From Bacteroidota bacterium (lineage in GTDB: Bacteria > Bacteroidota > Bacteroidia > Chitinophagales > Chitinophagaceae), in contig JAEZDA010000037.1 in NCBI GenBank assembly GCA_023433345.1, positions 1-64,000 on the forward strand: a stretch of 64,000 nucleotides of DNA. Reading direction: 5' to 3'. The notes beneath the pieces were generated by a model. It worked only from the letters and a program-made list of their open reading frames with translations, ran no database searches and was not told where the DNA came from. This document shows positions 52,780 to 60,959 of this stretch, piece after piece. The first letter of the stretch is position 1; each line of letters opens with the position of its first letter. Made by a program: the position numbers and the translations under genes.

Positions 52780-54711
52780 TTACTTCAATATCTTTTTCAC
52801 CAAAATATCGCCATTGCCTGTTCGTGCGCGGAGATAATAGATCCCTGATGCATACCTGCTCATATCTAAATTGAAAAACGCAATGCTGTTAACGAGAGTT
52901 TCATTCTTTTTCCAGATGAGTTGCCCGATTGAGTTGTACAAGCCTAGCTGCACCGTTTCTCCCTCCAGATCGTGAAGGAACACGGAAACAGGGCCCCTGG
53001 CGGGATTTGGATATACATCTATCCCTGCAGTTCCTGATCCTGCATAGGCAATTTTTTCAGAAGTGTTGTTGCGCGATATCAACCAGTATTCAGGATCAAC
53101 AATCACCGTATCCGGAATGAATCCAAGATTCACACGAAATACCTGGTCGTTCATCATTGCATCAACGGTCACTGATTTTTCAGTGAAGGCATTTTTAAAC
53201 AGGAGAGGCACGGGCATTTCAAAAAAAGATACGGAGGGATGAGAGGTCGTTTGCGATATTTTTATCTCCACAAGGCTCGCGCCGATAGGGGTCCAGCTTA
53301 CATGATAAGAAGGATATCCTTCACCCTCATACCATTGCTGAAAGAATGTAGTGAGGTCTTGCCCGCTTGCAGCTTCAAGATGCGCTTTCAAAACGGGGGT
53401 GCGGGCGAAGCCATACTTCACTGCCGGATCATTAAGGTAATTTCTCACACCACGAAAAAATGCTTCGTCGCCCAATTTGAACCTTAACATATAGATCACG
53501 TGTGAACCTTTGTTGTAAGAAAGCCTGTTGCTGAATATGCGGCCAACATCGGTGGTATCATCCACTTTCAATTTACCACCCGGAAATGATGTGATGTCAT
53601 TCACCTCGGCCCTACGGTTAGGGATAGACGAAGATGGATATGCCTTTTCCATATAGTAGGAAGCCATGTGGGTAGCAAACCCTTCATTGAGCCAGATGTC
53701 GCTCCAGGAGCCGGTGGTAACCATATCCCCGAACCATTGGTGAGCAAGCTCATGGGCCATCAATCTTTCATCCGGCGAAACGATGAAAGAGTTGGTTTGA
53801 TGCTCCATTCCTCCGCCCCAGCCAAATTGTGTATGACCATACTTTTCGTTGATGAAAGGATATGGCGCTATCGAATCATGAAAAAGTTTTAACTGATCAA
53901 GCACCGGTTGTACGTTGCTTTGAAATATTACTTCATGTTCAGGATAACAATACGTGATCATTGGCAGGTTCACCGAACCAAGCTGAACGCTGTTTTCAAA
54001 CACAACGTAATCGGTGACTGCGAAGGCAACGAGGTAGCTTGCTATGGGATAACGATGCTTCCACTCCGTTTGCATCATCCCGCCTGTTAAATTCGATTCC
54101 CTTTGCAACATACCGTTCGAGGATGCTTTGTATTGGTCAGGGTGAACCAGGTTAATGTCAATTGAATCGGCCTTATCATCCAAACCATTTTTACATGGCC
54201 ACCAATCCATCGCCCCATAAGGTTCACTCAGGCTCCACAATACCGGCACCCCGTTGTGTGAACTTTGTATGAAAGAGCCGAAACCGGTAGTTGGTGGAAC
54301 TCCGCCATAAAAGATCCTGAAAGAATCGGAAGAGCCTGCGCTAACCGGACCGGCAAGCTGAACTTCAACACCATCGGGAGGACGGGAAAAAGTAAGATGA
54401 ATATCGCCACGCTTTACCGAATCAACCACAAGGTCATCTACCAGGTCCATCATCACTGAAGCCAAGGCCTGTGTTGCCTTGAAATGCACAGCCACAGATC
54501 CATCAATTCTTCTTACGGCAGGGTCAACCCTCCAGGTGCAATTGTAATAATGTACATCCGCCCCGGGCGTTGCGGCAGTGCGCGCGAGATTAAGCATATG
54601 CCGGGCCCGTTGCATCTCCATTTCCGAAACTGGGAGAAACTGTTTACATTCAACCGGTTGCGCGAAAATTTGTGTGGAAAAAAGCAGGGTAAAGCAAAAG
54701 ATAAAACGCAT
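52780..54711 (-). CDS. Secreted M1 aminopeptidase with T9SS sorting domain
   Basis: 643 residues. Signal peptide to FAQ, an N-terminal beta domain, then the gluzincin core with the substrate-binding GGMEHQ (about 300-305), HELAH at 320-324, and Glu343 in NEGFA. The last 75 residues (VYPNPARGPVSVFL... SGIYYLRARTGNGDILVKKILK) are a type A T9SS C-terminal domain, so it should be secreted or attached to the cell surface. Shorter than typical M1 enzymes of 850 residues because the C-terminal helical domain is reduced. Confidence 0.92.
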   Translation of the reverse strand: MRFIFCFTLLFSTQIFAQPVECKQFLPVSEMEMQRARHMLNLARTAATPGADVHYYNCTWRVDPAVRRIDGSVAVHFKATQALASVMMDLVDDLVVDSVKRGDIHLTFSRPPDGVEVQLAGPVSAGSSDSFRIFYGGVPPTTGFGSFIQSSHNGVPVLWSLSEPYGAMDWWPCKNGLDDKADSIDINLVHPDQYKASSNGMLQRESNLTGGMMQTEWKHRYPIASYLVAFAVTDYVVFENSVQLGSVNLPMITYCYPEHEVIFQSNVQPVLDQLKLFHDSIAPYPFINEKYGHTQFGWGGGMEHQTNSFIVSPDERLMAHELAHQWFGDMVTTGSWSDIWLNEGFATHMASYYMEKAYPSSSIPNRRAEVNDITSFPGGKLKVDDTTDVGRIFSNRLSYNKGSHVIYMLRFKLGDEAFFRGVRNYLNDPAVKYGFARTPVLKAHLEAASGQDLTTFFQQWYEGEGYPSYHVSWTPIGASLVEIKISQTTSHPSVSFFEMPVPLLFKNAFTEKSVTVDAMMNDQVFRVNLGFIPDTVIVDPEYWLISRNNTSEKIAYAGSGTAGIDVYPNPARGPVSVFLHDLEGETVQLGLYNSIGQLIWKKNETLVNSIAFFNLDMSRYASGIYYLRARTGNGDILVKKILK

Positions 54712-54833
54712 TTTATTAACGGGATTTAGCAGTAATTTCGGCAATATTTTTCAAAGGAGTTCGTTATAGATTTCGCTTATTGATTATAACCGTGTATTTC
54801 TAACCGACACCTCGTTCAATATCCTTAAAACCA

Positions 54834-55664
54834 ATGAAAGTACTTTTTGCTTCCTTAGCAACGCTATTCTTTTCATTTGCCGGAAAAGCAGGCAATTATT
54901 CTCCGCTGAACGACAGCTCTAGGATCGTTCGAACCGTCACCATAGAAAAATGCACTGAAGTTCTTGAAGCAAATGTTGTTTTTCCTGAACTGTTGCAGGA
55001 TCATGAAGAGGCCTCTCTGGACTACATCGAAAAGTTTGCATCAAACCGGAGAGACTATCTCATCCGCATGTACAACAAGAGCAAAAAATATTTCTCCAGG
55101 ATCAACCTGATATTTAAGCGCTATAATATTCCCAAAGAGTTCTGTGTTCTCATTGCCCTTGAAAGTGCTTTCAATGCAAATGCAGTTTCCTCTGCGGGCG
55201 CTGTAGGCTATTGGCAATTCATGGAAGAGGTTGCTAAAGAGTATGGATTGCGCACCTTGCCAATATCAGATCTCAAAAAACCGGCAACCAGGGCTGTGAA
55301 AGGGAAAGCCGCCCCTGTAGATGATAGAAAAAATTTCATAAAATCGACGCATGCCGCCGGTCGCTACTTGAAAGACCGTTCCAGAAATTTAAATAACGAT
55401 TGCCTCCTCATTGCCGCGAGTTACAACTGGGGCGTGGGAAATGTATGGAACTCGCTTCAGCGTACCGGGAAGCGCGATGCAAATTTTTGGGACATAAAAA
55501 AATACCTTCCCGCAGAAACAAGATCTTACGTGATGAACTTCATCGCTATGAATGTGATCTTCCATAACTACGATAAATTTTTGAAGAAAGAACTGCGATT
55601 CCGCGACCAGGTTATCACCGTACCCGACCCTTCTGAATCTACTGCCATGTTGCAAACCAGGTAA
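54834..55664 (+). CDS. Lytic transglycosylase
   Basis: 276 residues with a signal peptide. SLT/MltD-like core: IPKEFCVLIALESAFNANAVSSAGAVGYWQFM with catalytic Glu110, CLLIAASYNWGVGNVWNSLQ, and ETRSYVMNFIAMNVIF. No LysM domain is present, unlike many MltD forms. It cleaves peptidoglycan to give 1,6-anhydro ends in the periplasm. Divergent from the aminopeptidase-GH25 pair, so three of four neighbours act on peptide or wall polymers. Confidence 0.88.
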   Translation: MKVLFASLATLFFSFAGKAGNYSPLNDSSRIVRTVTIEKCTEVLEANVVFPELLQDHEEASLDYIEKFASNRRDYLIRMYNKSKKYFSRINLIFKRYNIPKEFCVLIALESAFNANAVSSAGAVGYWQFMEEVAKEYGLRTLPISDLKKPATRAVKGKAAPVDDRKNFIKSTHAAGRYLKDRSRNLNNDCLLIAASYNWGVGNVWNSLQRTGKRDANFWDIKKYLPAETRSYVMNFIAMNVIFHNYDKFLKKELRFRDQVITVPDPSESTAMLQTR

Positions 55665-55686
55665 TATAGTTACAGGGTGTATCAAC

Positions 55687-55694
55687 TACCTTTG
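55687..55694 (+). promoter_or_regulatory. Probable -7 element (TACCTTTG)
   Basis: An exact TAnnTTTG word 4 bases before the ATG of the radical SAM gene. No -33 element at the right distance. Confidence 0.4.
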
Positions 55695-55698
55695 TAAA

Positions 55699-56727
55699 AT
55701 GCCTGCCTTTCATTTTCAGGATAGTGTAAACCTTTTGCGCAAACTCACCCCCGCCAGGTTGTGGAATGCTGCAAAGGTGTATGGCAGCTTTCATCTGAGC
55801 AGGATCACCGGAAAACCCATTCAGTGGGGCCTGCCGGTTTCAGTTTCCTTTGAACCGACAACAAGTTGCAATCTCCGCTGCCCGGAGTGCCCGAGCGGAT
55901 TACGTGCTTTCACCCGCCCTACAGGAATGCTCAACCCTGCATTCTTTGAAAAAACTATCAACGAAATTCACCGTGAGCTGCTTTATCTGATCTTTTATTT
56001 CCAGGGTGAACCTTTCCTCAACCCATCCTTTTTGGATATGGTGCGATACGCATCATCAAAAAAAATTTACACCGCCACTTCCACTAATGCGCACTACCTA
56101 ACGGATACGGTTGCACGAAAAACAGTGGAAAGCGGTTTGGACCGCCTCATCATTTCGGTTGACGGAACCACGCAGGAGGTGTATGAACAATACCGGGTGG
56201 GAGGCAAACTCGAAAAGGTACTTGCCGGCGCCGCTAACGTAGTAAAATGGAAGAAGGAACTGCAAAGCAAAACACCCTTTATCATCTTCCAGTTTCTTGT
56301 GGTGAGGCCTAATGAACACCAGGTGGAAGAAATAAAAAAGCTGGCAGCGGACATCGGCGTGGACCAGGTTCGTTTCAAAACTGCGCAGGTATACGATTAT
56401 GAAAATGACCCGAACCAACTGATACCGGAAAAAGAAAACTTCAGCCGTTATAAGAAGAATTCCGATGGTACATATATTGCTAAGAATAAATTGGCCAATC
56501 ATTGCTGGAAGTTGTGGCATGCAAATGTGATCACATTCGACGGACTGGTTGTTCCCTGTTGCTTTGATAAGGATGCCCAACACAGGCTTGGAGATCTGAA
56601 AGAATCAACATTCCGGGAAGTTTGGAACAGCAATGGATACAGGAAATTCAGGAAAACCCTTTTAACCGGCAGAAAACAGATAGACATCTGTTCAAACTGC
56701 AGCGAAGGCGTTTCCGTTTGGAAATAG
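55699..56727 (+). CDS. Radical SAM / SPASM-domain protein
   Basis: 342 residues. The iron-sulfur motif is C57-N-L-R-C61-P-E-C64 in TTSCNLRCPECPSG. A SPASM-type C-terminal region with CWKLWHANVITFDGLVVPCCFDKD and ICSNCSEG supplies auxiliary cluster cysteines. Members modify peptides or cofactors; no precursor peptide or partner is near, so the substrate is unknown. It lies 15 bases before the AI-2E family gene. Confidence 0.88.
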   Translation: MPAFHFQDSVNLLRKLTPARLWNAAKVYGSFHLSRITGKPIQWGLPVSVSFEPTTSCNLRCPECPSGLRAFTRPTGMLNPAFFEKTINEIHRELLYLIFYFQGEPFLNPSFLDMVRYASSKKIYTATSTNAHYLTDTVARKTVESGLDRLIISVDGTTQEVYEQYRVGGKLEKVLAGAANVVKWKKELQSKTPFIIFQFLVVRPNEHQVEEIKKLAADIGVDQVRFKTAQVYDYENDPNQLIPEKENFSRYKKNSDGTYIAKNKLANHCWKLWHANVITFDGLVVPCCFDKDAQHRLGDLKESTFREVWNSNGYRKFRKTLLTGRKQIDICSNCSEGVSVWK

Positions 56728-56742
56728 CTTTAACTTTCATTG

Positions 56743-57768
56743 ATGGAAAATGCGATCTTTAATGACAGGCTGCGGCAGGTATTGCTACTGGCTCTTATCA
56801 TCTTCCTGCTGTTTATTCTTATCGGCAATCTCTATTTTCTATTGCCGGGAATGCTTGGAGGAATCACACTTTACATCTTAGGAAGAAGTCTTTACTTCCG
56901 GCTCGTATTTAAAAAAAAATGGAGTAAAAGCTGGACTGCCCTGCTATTCATCTTCACCTTTTTGATCATCGTTGCCATCCCCATTTACATAAGCGTTGAA
57001 CTGGTTTCTCCAAAAATAAATGAGCTTATGAAAAACCAGGATAAGGTGATGGCTTCACTGCACATTTTTTCCGAACGGGTTTATAAACTCACAGGTTTTA
57101 AGCTACTGGAACCAGAGAATGTAAAAGGTATTTCAGAAAAGATCAGCAACATGGTGCCGCGCCTCCTCAACAGTACGGCAAACATTCTCACCAACCTGAT
57201 CATGATGTTCTTCCTGCTGTATTATATGCTCGTAAACGGGGGACAGTTGGAGCGCTACCTTCAGAAAATTATTCCGCTGGAGCGCGCCAACGTAGATAAA
57301 CTTGCTTCAGAAACAAAAACACTTATCCGCGCAAATGCTCTTGGCATACCGATCATCTGCCTGATACAGGGCATCGCGGCAACGCTGGGATATTGGATCT
57401 TCGGGGTTGAAGACTGGCAACTCTGGGGCTTTGTCACCGGAGTATTCGCATATTTTCCTCTCGTCGGCACCATGATCGTTTGGGTGCCGCTGGTGGTGTA
57501 CCAGTTTTCTATGGGCGACAACATAATGGCTACAGGCCTCACCATCTACAGCATCGTAGTCACCGGCAATGTCGACTACATCACAAGGCTTTCACTGATG
57601 AAGAGAATGGGAAATGTTCACCCACTAATCACCGTGCTCGGTGTGATCGTTGGACTGGGGCTTTTTGGTTTCGTAGGCCTCATCTTTGGGCCATTGCTCG
57701 TAAGCTATTTTCTAGTGCTGGTAAAAATTTACATGAACGAATTCACGGAGAATAAAGAAACCGACTAG
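56743..57768 (+). CDS. AI-2E family transporter
   Basis: 341 residues with about eight membrane helices and the family patterns LIMMFFLLYYMLVNGG, IPIICLIQGIAATLGYWIFG, GVFAYFPLVGTMIVWVPL and NVHPLITVLGVIVGLGLFGFVGLIFGPLL. The family includes PerM and TqsA-like exporters and Na+/H+ antiporters; the substrate cannot be told from sequence. The ATG 56743 is preferred to a TTG one codon earlier. Confidence 0.88.
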   Translation: MENAIFNDRLRQVLLLALIIFLLFILIGNLYFLLPGMLGGITLYILGRSLYFRLVFKKKWSKSWTALLFIFTFLIIVAIPIYISVELVSPKINELMKNQDKVMASLHIFSERVYKLTGFKLLEPENVKGISEKISNMVPRLLNSTANILTNLIMMFFLLYYMLVNGGQLERYLQKIIPLERANVDKLASETKTLIRANALGIPIICLIQGIAATLGYWIFGVEDWQLWGFVTGVFAYFPLVGTMIVWVPLVVYQFSMGDNIMATGLTIYSIVVTGNVDYITRLSLMKRMGNVHPLITVLGVIVGLGLFGFVGLIFGPLLVSYFLVLVKIYMNEFTENKETD

Positions 57769-58214
57769 CTTATTTTGCCGGGCTTTTTTTGTCGGAAGAA
57801 TTATTTACCCCGCAGTTTTTCATTACTCGCCTTCAGTGGCGTCGCACTCTTGTACACCGGTCCCCCGCTGAGCATTCACGTTTCCACAGTCATAAAAACG
57901 ACCCTGAAAATTCACTTCAAAAAAAGTTCAAAAAAATTTTTCGGGAACGGTCCTCTTGTGGAAAAAGTCAAAAAAAAGACCTAACAAAGGCAATGGATAT
58001 TCCACACAAAAATCCTTTACAACCCTTGCAGGTTCTATCATTCAGGAAATATGGTACTGTGGATACGGAGATACAGATACGTATTGAGCAAAAATCGTGC
58101 AAATCTCAAAAAAATTTATAGATTCGCTTCGTTTCCAAGAGGAGAGTTTGTACTTTTACCGCTCAACGGTAATTGTGTCACGATAACCTGACCGGTTAAA
58201 AAACAATTTGAATT
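57769..58214 (+). other. 446-base gap before rpoN with structure-like and DnaA-box-like words
   Basis: No reading frame here looks like a real gene. It holds CGCC-TTCAGT-GGCG (57828-57841), two long A-runs (around 57921 and 57931), and four words similar to a DnaA box (TTATNCACA): TTTCCACA at 57881, TGTGGAAA at 57957, TATTCCACA at 57998 and TGTGGATAC at 58058. A long untranslated leader or small RNA for rpoN, or an origin-like region, are possible; neither is proven. Confidence 0.4.
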
Positions 58215-59696
58215 ATGGCCTTACACCAGAGTTTACAACAAAAATTACTTCAGAAACTTTCTCCACAGCAGATCCAGCTTATGAAGCTGCTGCAGGTTCC
58301 TACGGCGATACTGGACGAACGGATCAAGGAGGAGATTGAAGAAAATCCCGCTTTAGAACAGGGAGAGGAAGGCCATGAAGAAGAATTCGAACAGCAGGAT
58401 GACTTCGAAAAAACAGAGGAAGAGTTCGAACCCGATGGCAGCCAGGATGATTATGAAAATATCGACATCAGTGAATACGTGCATGATGGCGATGATGAGA
58501 TCGGCGATTACCGTATGCGTGATGATAATTATCCGGAGCAGGATGACAACCGCGTAATTCCGCATAAAGTGGAAACTTCCTTTAACGAATTGATGTTGCA
58601 GCAGCTTGGCTTGCTGAAACTGGACGAAAAACAAAGAAAGATCGCGGAACATATTGTGGGCAGCCTGGACGAAGATGGCTACCTGCGCAGAGAGATCCCG
58701 GCCATAATTGATGACCTGGCTTTTCGCCAGAATATTGATACTGATGAGGAGGAACTTTCTGAGATCATATTAATGGTGCAGCAATTCGATCCTCCCGGGG
58801 TTGGGGCGCGCAACCTGCAGGAATGTCTTCTGCTTCAGCTGGAAAGAAAACCTGGTGGTGAAAAGACCATCCAGCTTGCCATTAAAGTGTTGGAGAAATA
58901 CTTCGACGAGTTCACCAAGAAGCATTACGAAAAGATCCAGCGGGGCCTAGATCTTTCTGACGAACAACTTCGCGACATCATCGCGCAGATTGTTAAACTC
59001 AACCCCAAGCCCGGAGGCATTGTAGGCGATCAGAATAAGGGCGAAAATTATGTTATCCCTGATTTCTTCATTGTAAACAACAATGGTAAACTGGAGCTAA
59101 CATTAAACAGCAAGAACGCGCCGGACCTGCGCATCAGCGAAGGATACCGCGACATGCTTAAAGATTATGAGAAAGGTAACAAGAAAGATAAACGCCAGAA
59201 AGAAGCAGTTCTCTTCATCAAGCAAAAAATAGATTCAGCTAAATGGTTCATCGACGCAATAAAGCAAAGGCAGAACACATTGATGAACACAATGGAAGCG
59301 ATCATGAATTACCAGCGCGATTTCTTCCTCACAGGAGATGAAACCGACCTGCGACCAATGATATTAAAAGACATCGCTGAAAAAACCAATCTTGATATTT
59401 CAACCGTTAGTCGTGTAGCCAACAGTAAGTTTGTGCAAACGGAATTTGGAAGCTACAGGCTAAAGTTTTTCTTTAGTGAAAGGCTTCAGACAGATTCAGG
59501 CGAGGAAGTAAGTACCAGGGAGGTGAAAAAAATTCTTACCGACCTCATCGGTGAGGAAAGTAAAAAACATCCTTATAGCGACGAAAAATTAACCGAACTG
59601 TTGCAGGAAAAAGGATATAATATTGCACGCAGAACGGTGGCAAAATACAGGGAGCAACTGAACATTCCTGTAGCTCGACTGCGAAAAATATTGTAA
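58215..59696 (+). CDS. rpoN: RNA polymerase sigma-54 factor
   Basis: 493 residues. Region I is Gln/Leu-rich (LHQSLQQKLLQKLSPQQIQLMKLLQVP), region II is strongly acidic (about 50-115), and the C terminus has the DNA-binding HTH (DISTVSRVANSKFVQTEFG) and the RpoN box near 471-480 (ARRTVAKYRE). Intact length. It directs transcription from -24/-12 promoters with an AAA activator. The following gene overlaps by one base (TAATG), so they are coupled. Confidence 0.95.
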   Translation: MALHQSLQQKLLQKLSPQQIQLMKLLQVPTAILDERIKEEIEENPALEQGEEGHEEEFEQQDDFEKTEEEFEPDGSQDDYENIDISEYVHDGDDEIGDYRMRDDNYPEQDDNRVIPHKVETSFNELMLQQLGLLKLDEKQRKIAEHIVGSLDEDGYLRREIPAIIDDLAFRQNIDTDEEELSEIILMVQQFDPPGVGARNLQECLLLQLERKPGGEKTIQLAIKVLEKYFDEFTKKHYEKIQRGLDLSDEQLRDIIAQIVKLNPKPGGIVGDQNKGENYVIPDFFIVNNNGKLELTLNSKNAPDLRISEGYRDMLKDYEKGNKKDKRQKEAVLFIKQKIDSAKWFIDAIKQRQNTLMNTMEAIMNYQRDFFLTGDETDLRPMILKDIAEKTNLDISTVSRVANSKFVQTEFGSYRLKFFFSERLQTDSGEEVSTREVKKILTDLIGEESKKHPYSDEKLTELLQEKGYNIARRTVAKYREQLNIPVARLRKIL

Positions 59697-60376
59697 TGGT
59701 TAACCAGGTTTCATTCCGCGAAGACGCGCCTGTAAGGTTTAACGAGCAGCCAACTGTTGCAGAAAAGATCATCGGGCATTTTTTTTCCGTGATCATGCAC
59801 CCGGTTTTTGTTCCGGTGTACGTGGTGGCCTTCCTCATCTATTTTCACCCTGATGCATTCAACGGGTTTTCCGAAAATGCGAAATTCAAAACGCTTGTTA
59901 TAGTTGGAATAAACCTTGTTTTTTTTCCATTGCTTTGCGTTCTTCTTTTACGTGCTGTGGGTTTTGTTTCTTCCATCTTACTTCAAACAAGAAAAGATCG
60001 CATCATTCCTTATATCGCAGTGGGAATATTTTATTTCTGGGCCTACACGGTTTTTCGCGGCCAACCACAATACCCCGATCTTCTGGTATTCTTCCTGCTC
60101 GGAATTTTTCTCGCATCCTCTGCCGGCCTGCTGGCGAACATATATTTTAAGGTGAGTATGCATGCATTAGGTATGGGCGGAATGCTCGGCTTTTTTCTTG
60201 TGCTGTTCTCCACAAATTCTATCCTGATGAGCTGGCCGCTTGCTTTTTCCATTATTCTCTCAGGACTTGTATCCTCTGCACGGCTAATGGTTTCCACCCA
60301 CCATCCCCGTGATTTGTATGTAGGTCTTCTCCTGGGAATGTTAAGCCAATTCGTAGCAGCTATCTACATTTTATAA
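59696..60376 (+). CDS. PAP2-like membrane protein
   Basis: 226 residues with about six helices. The C-terminal SSARLMVSTHHPRDLYVG fits the third PAP2 motif (Arg196-x5-His202-x3-Asp206). The first motif is only approximate (QTRKDRIIPY), and the second is MHALGMGG instead of PSGH, so the phosphatase chemistry is uncertain. It overlaps rpoN by one base, an arrangement I associate with Bacteroidota. A lipid phosphate hydrolase or related carrier is likely. Confidence 0.72.
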   Translation: MVNQVSFREDAPVRFNEQPTVAEKIIGHFFSVIMHPVFVPVYVVAFLIYFHPDAFNGFSENAKFKTLVIVGINLVFFPLLCVLLLRAVGFVSSILLQTRKDRIIPYIAVGIFYFWAYTVFRGQPQYPDLLVFFLLGIFLASSAGLLANIYFKVSMHALGMGGMLGFFLVLFSTNSILMSWPLAFSIILSGLVSSARLMVSTHHPRDLYVGLLLGMLSQFVAAIYIL

Positions 60377-60959
60377 GTCAGGATTTTCTAAAACTGAGAA
60401 CTAAAACATATTACGAAAGAAAAGAAGGATCAGATAGAAGAAGAGACCCGAACCTGATTCTGCCTTCAGACTGCTGACTACAGAATACCGACTACAGACT
60501 AAAAAACTTTCACCAATAGAAGAAACCCCGTCCAATACCGGGGTCCTTCATTGTCCTGTAGTGCCTAACAAAAAGCGTTTCGAATATTAATTAGTCGGTT
60601 GATTCATTCATTTAAGGCTCCGGAAACAGGATCTGTGAAGGAAGGTGTTTTTCACAGGTTATCTCCGTTATGGTTCAGTTGGTTAGTTGAATATATAAGC
60701 GAATCAGGCGAAAGAATATTGTGTTTCAGGCAAGTAAAGTGCAAATATTTTTTTTGCTGATGAGTATATGAAACAAAAATGTGTTGCGCACCTGATAGGA
60801 ATGTTCCATTGTTACGCTGTTTAAAATCATCTTGCTGATTCGGTAAAAATCAGACAACAATCTGGCAATGCCAGCCCACTCGTACAGTGTGACGCCTCCT
60901 TCATCCTTTTTCTACGAAAAGATTCGTTTCATTCATCCAGCTTTGTTGAAAATGAGATT
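60377..60959 (+). other. 583-base gap before receptor gene
   Basis: No supported gene. It contains a GACTACAGAATACCGACTAC word cluster near 60475-60500, an ACCCCG/CGGGGT hairpin at 60525-60544 without a T-run, a CTGTGAA/TTCACAG hairpin at 60633-60657, and the CTGGC-aat-GCCAG palindrome. A segment near 60671 looks like a tRNA D-loop but has no anticodon or T arm. It could hold a leader or a small RNA. Confidence 0.45.
60862..60874. promoter_or_regulatory. Perfect palindrome CTGGC-AAT-GCCAG
   Basis: A 13-base perfect inverted repeat 85 bases before the receptor start. It may be an operator; the regulator is unknown. Confidence 0.35.

Noticed and set aside
57789..58121. A 110-codon open frame in the gap before rpoN
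   Set aside because: Its composition is basic and low-complexity with A-run-encoded lysines, it lacks any domain pattern, and a second frame overlaps it. I treat it as noncoding.
60668..60712. A tRNA-like D-loop (GGTTCAGTTGGTTAG)
   Set aside because: No acceptor stem, anticodon arm or T arm can be built around it.
60840..60910. Cobalamin riboswitch before the receptor
   Set aside because: The B12-box and the conserved core segments are absent.
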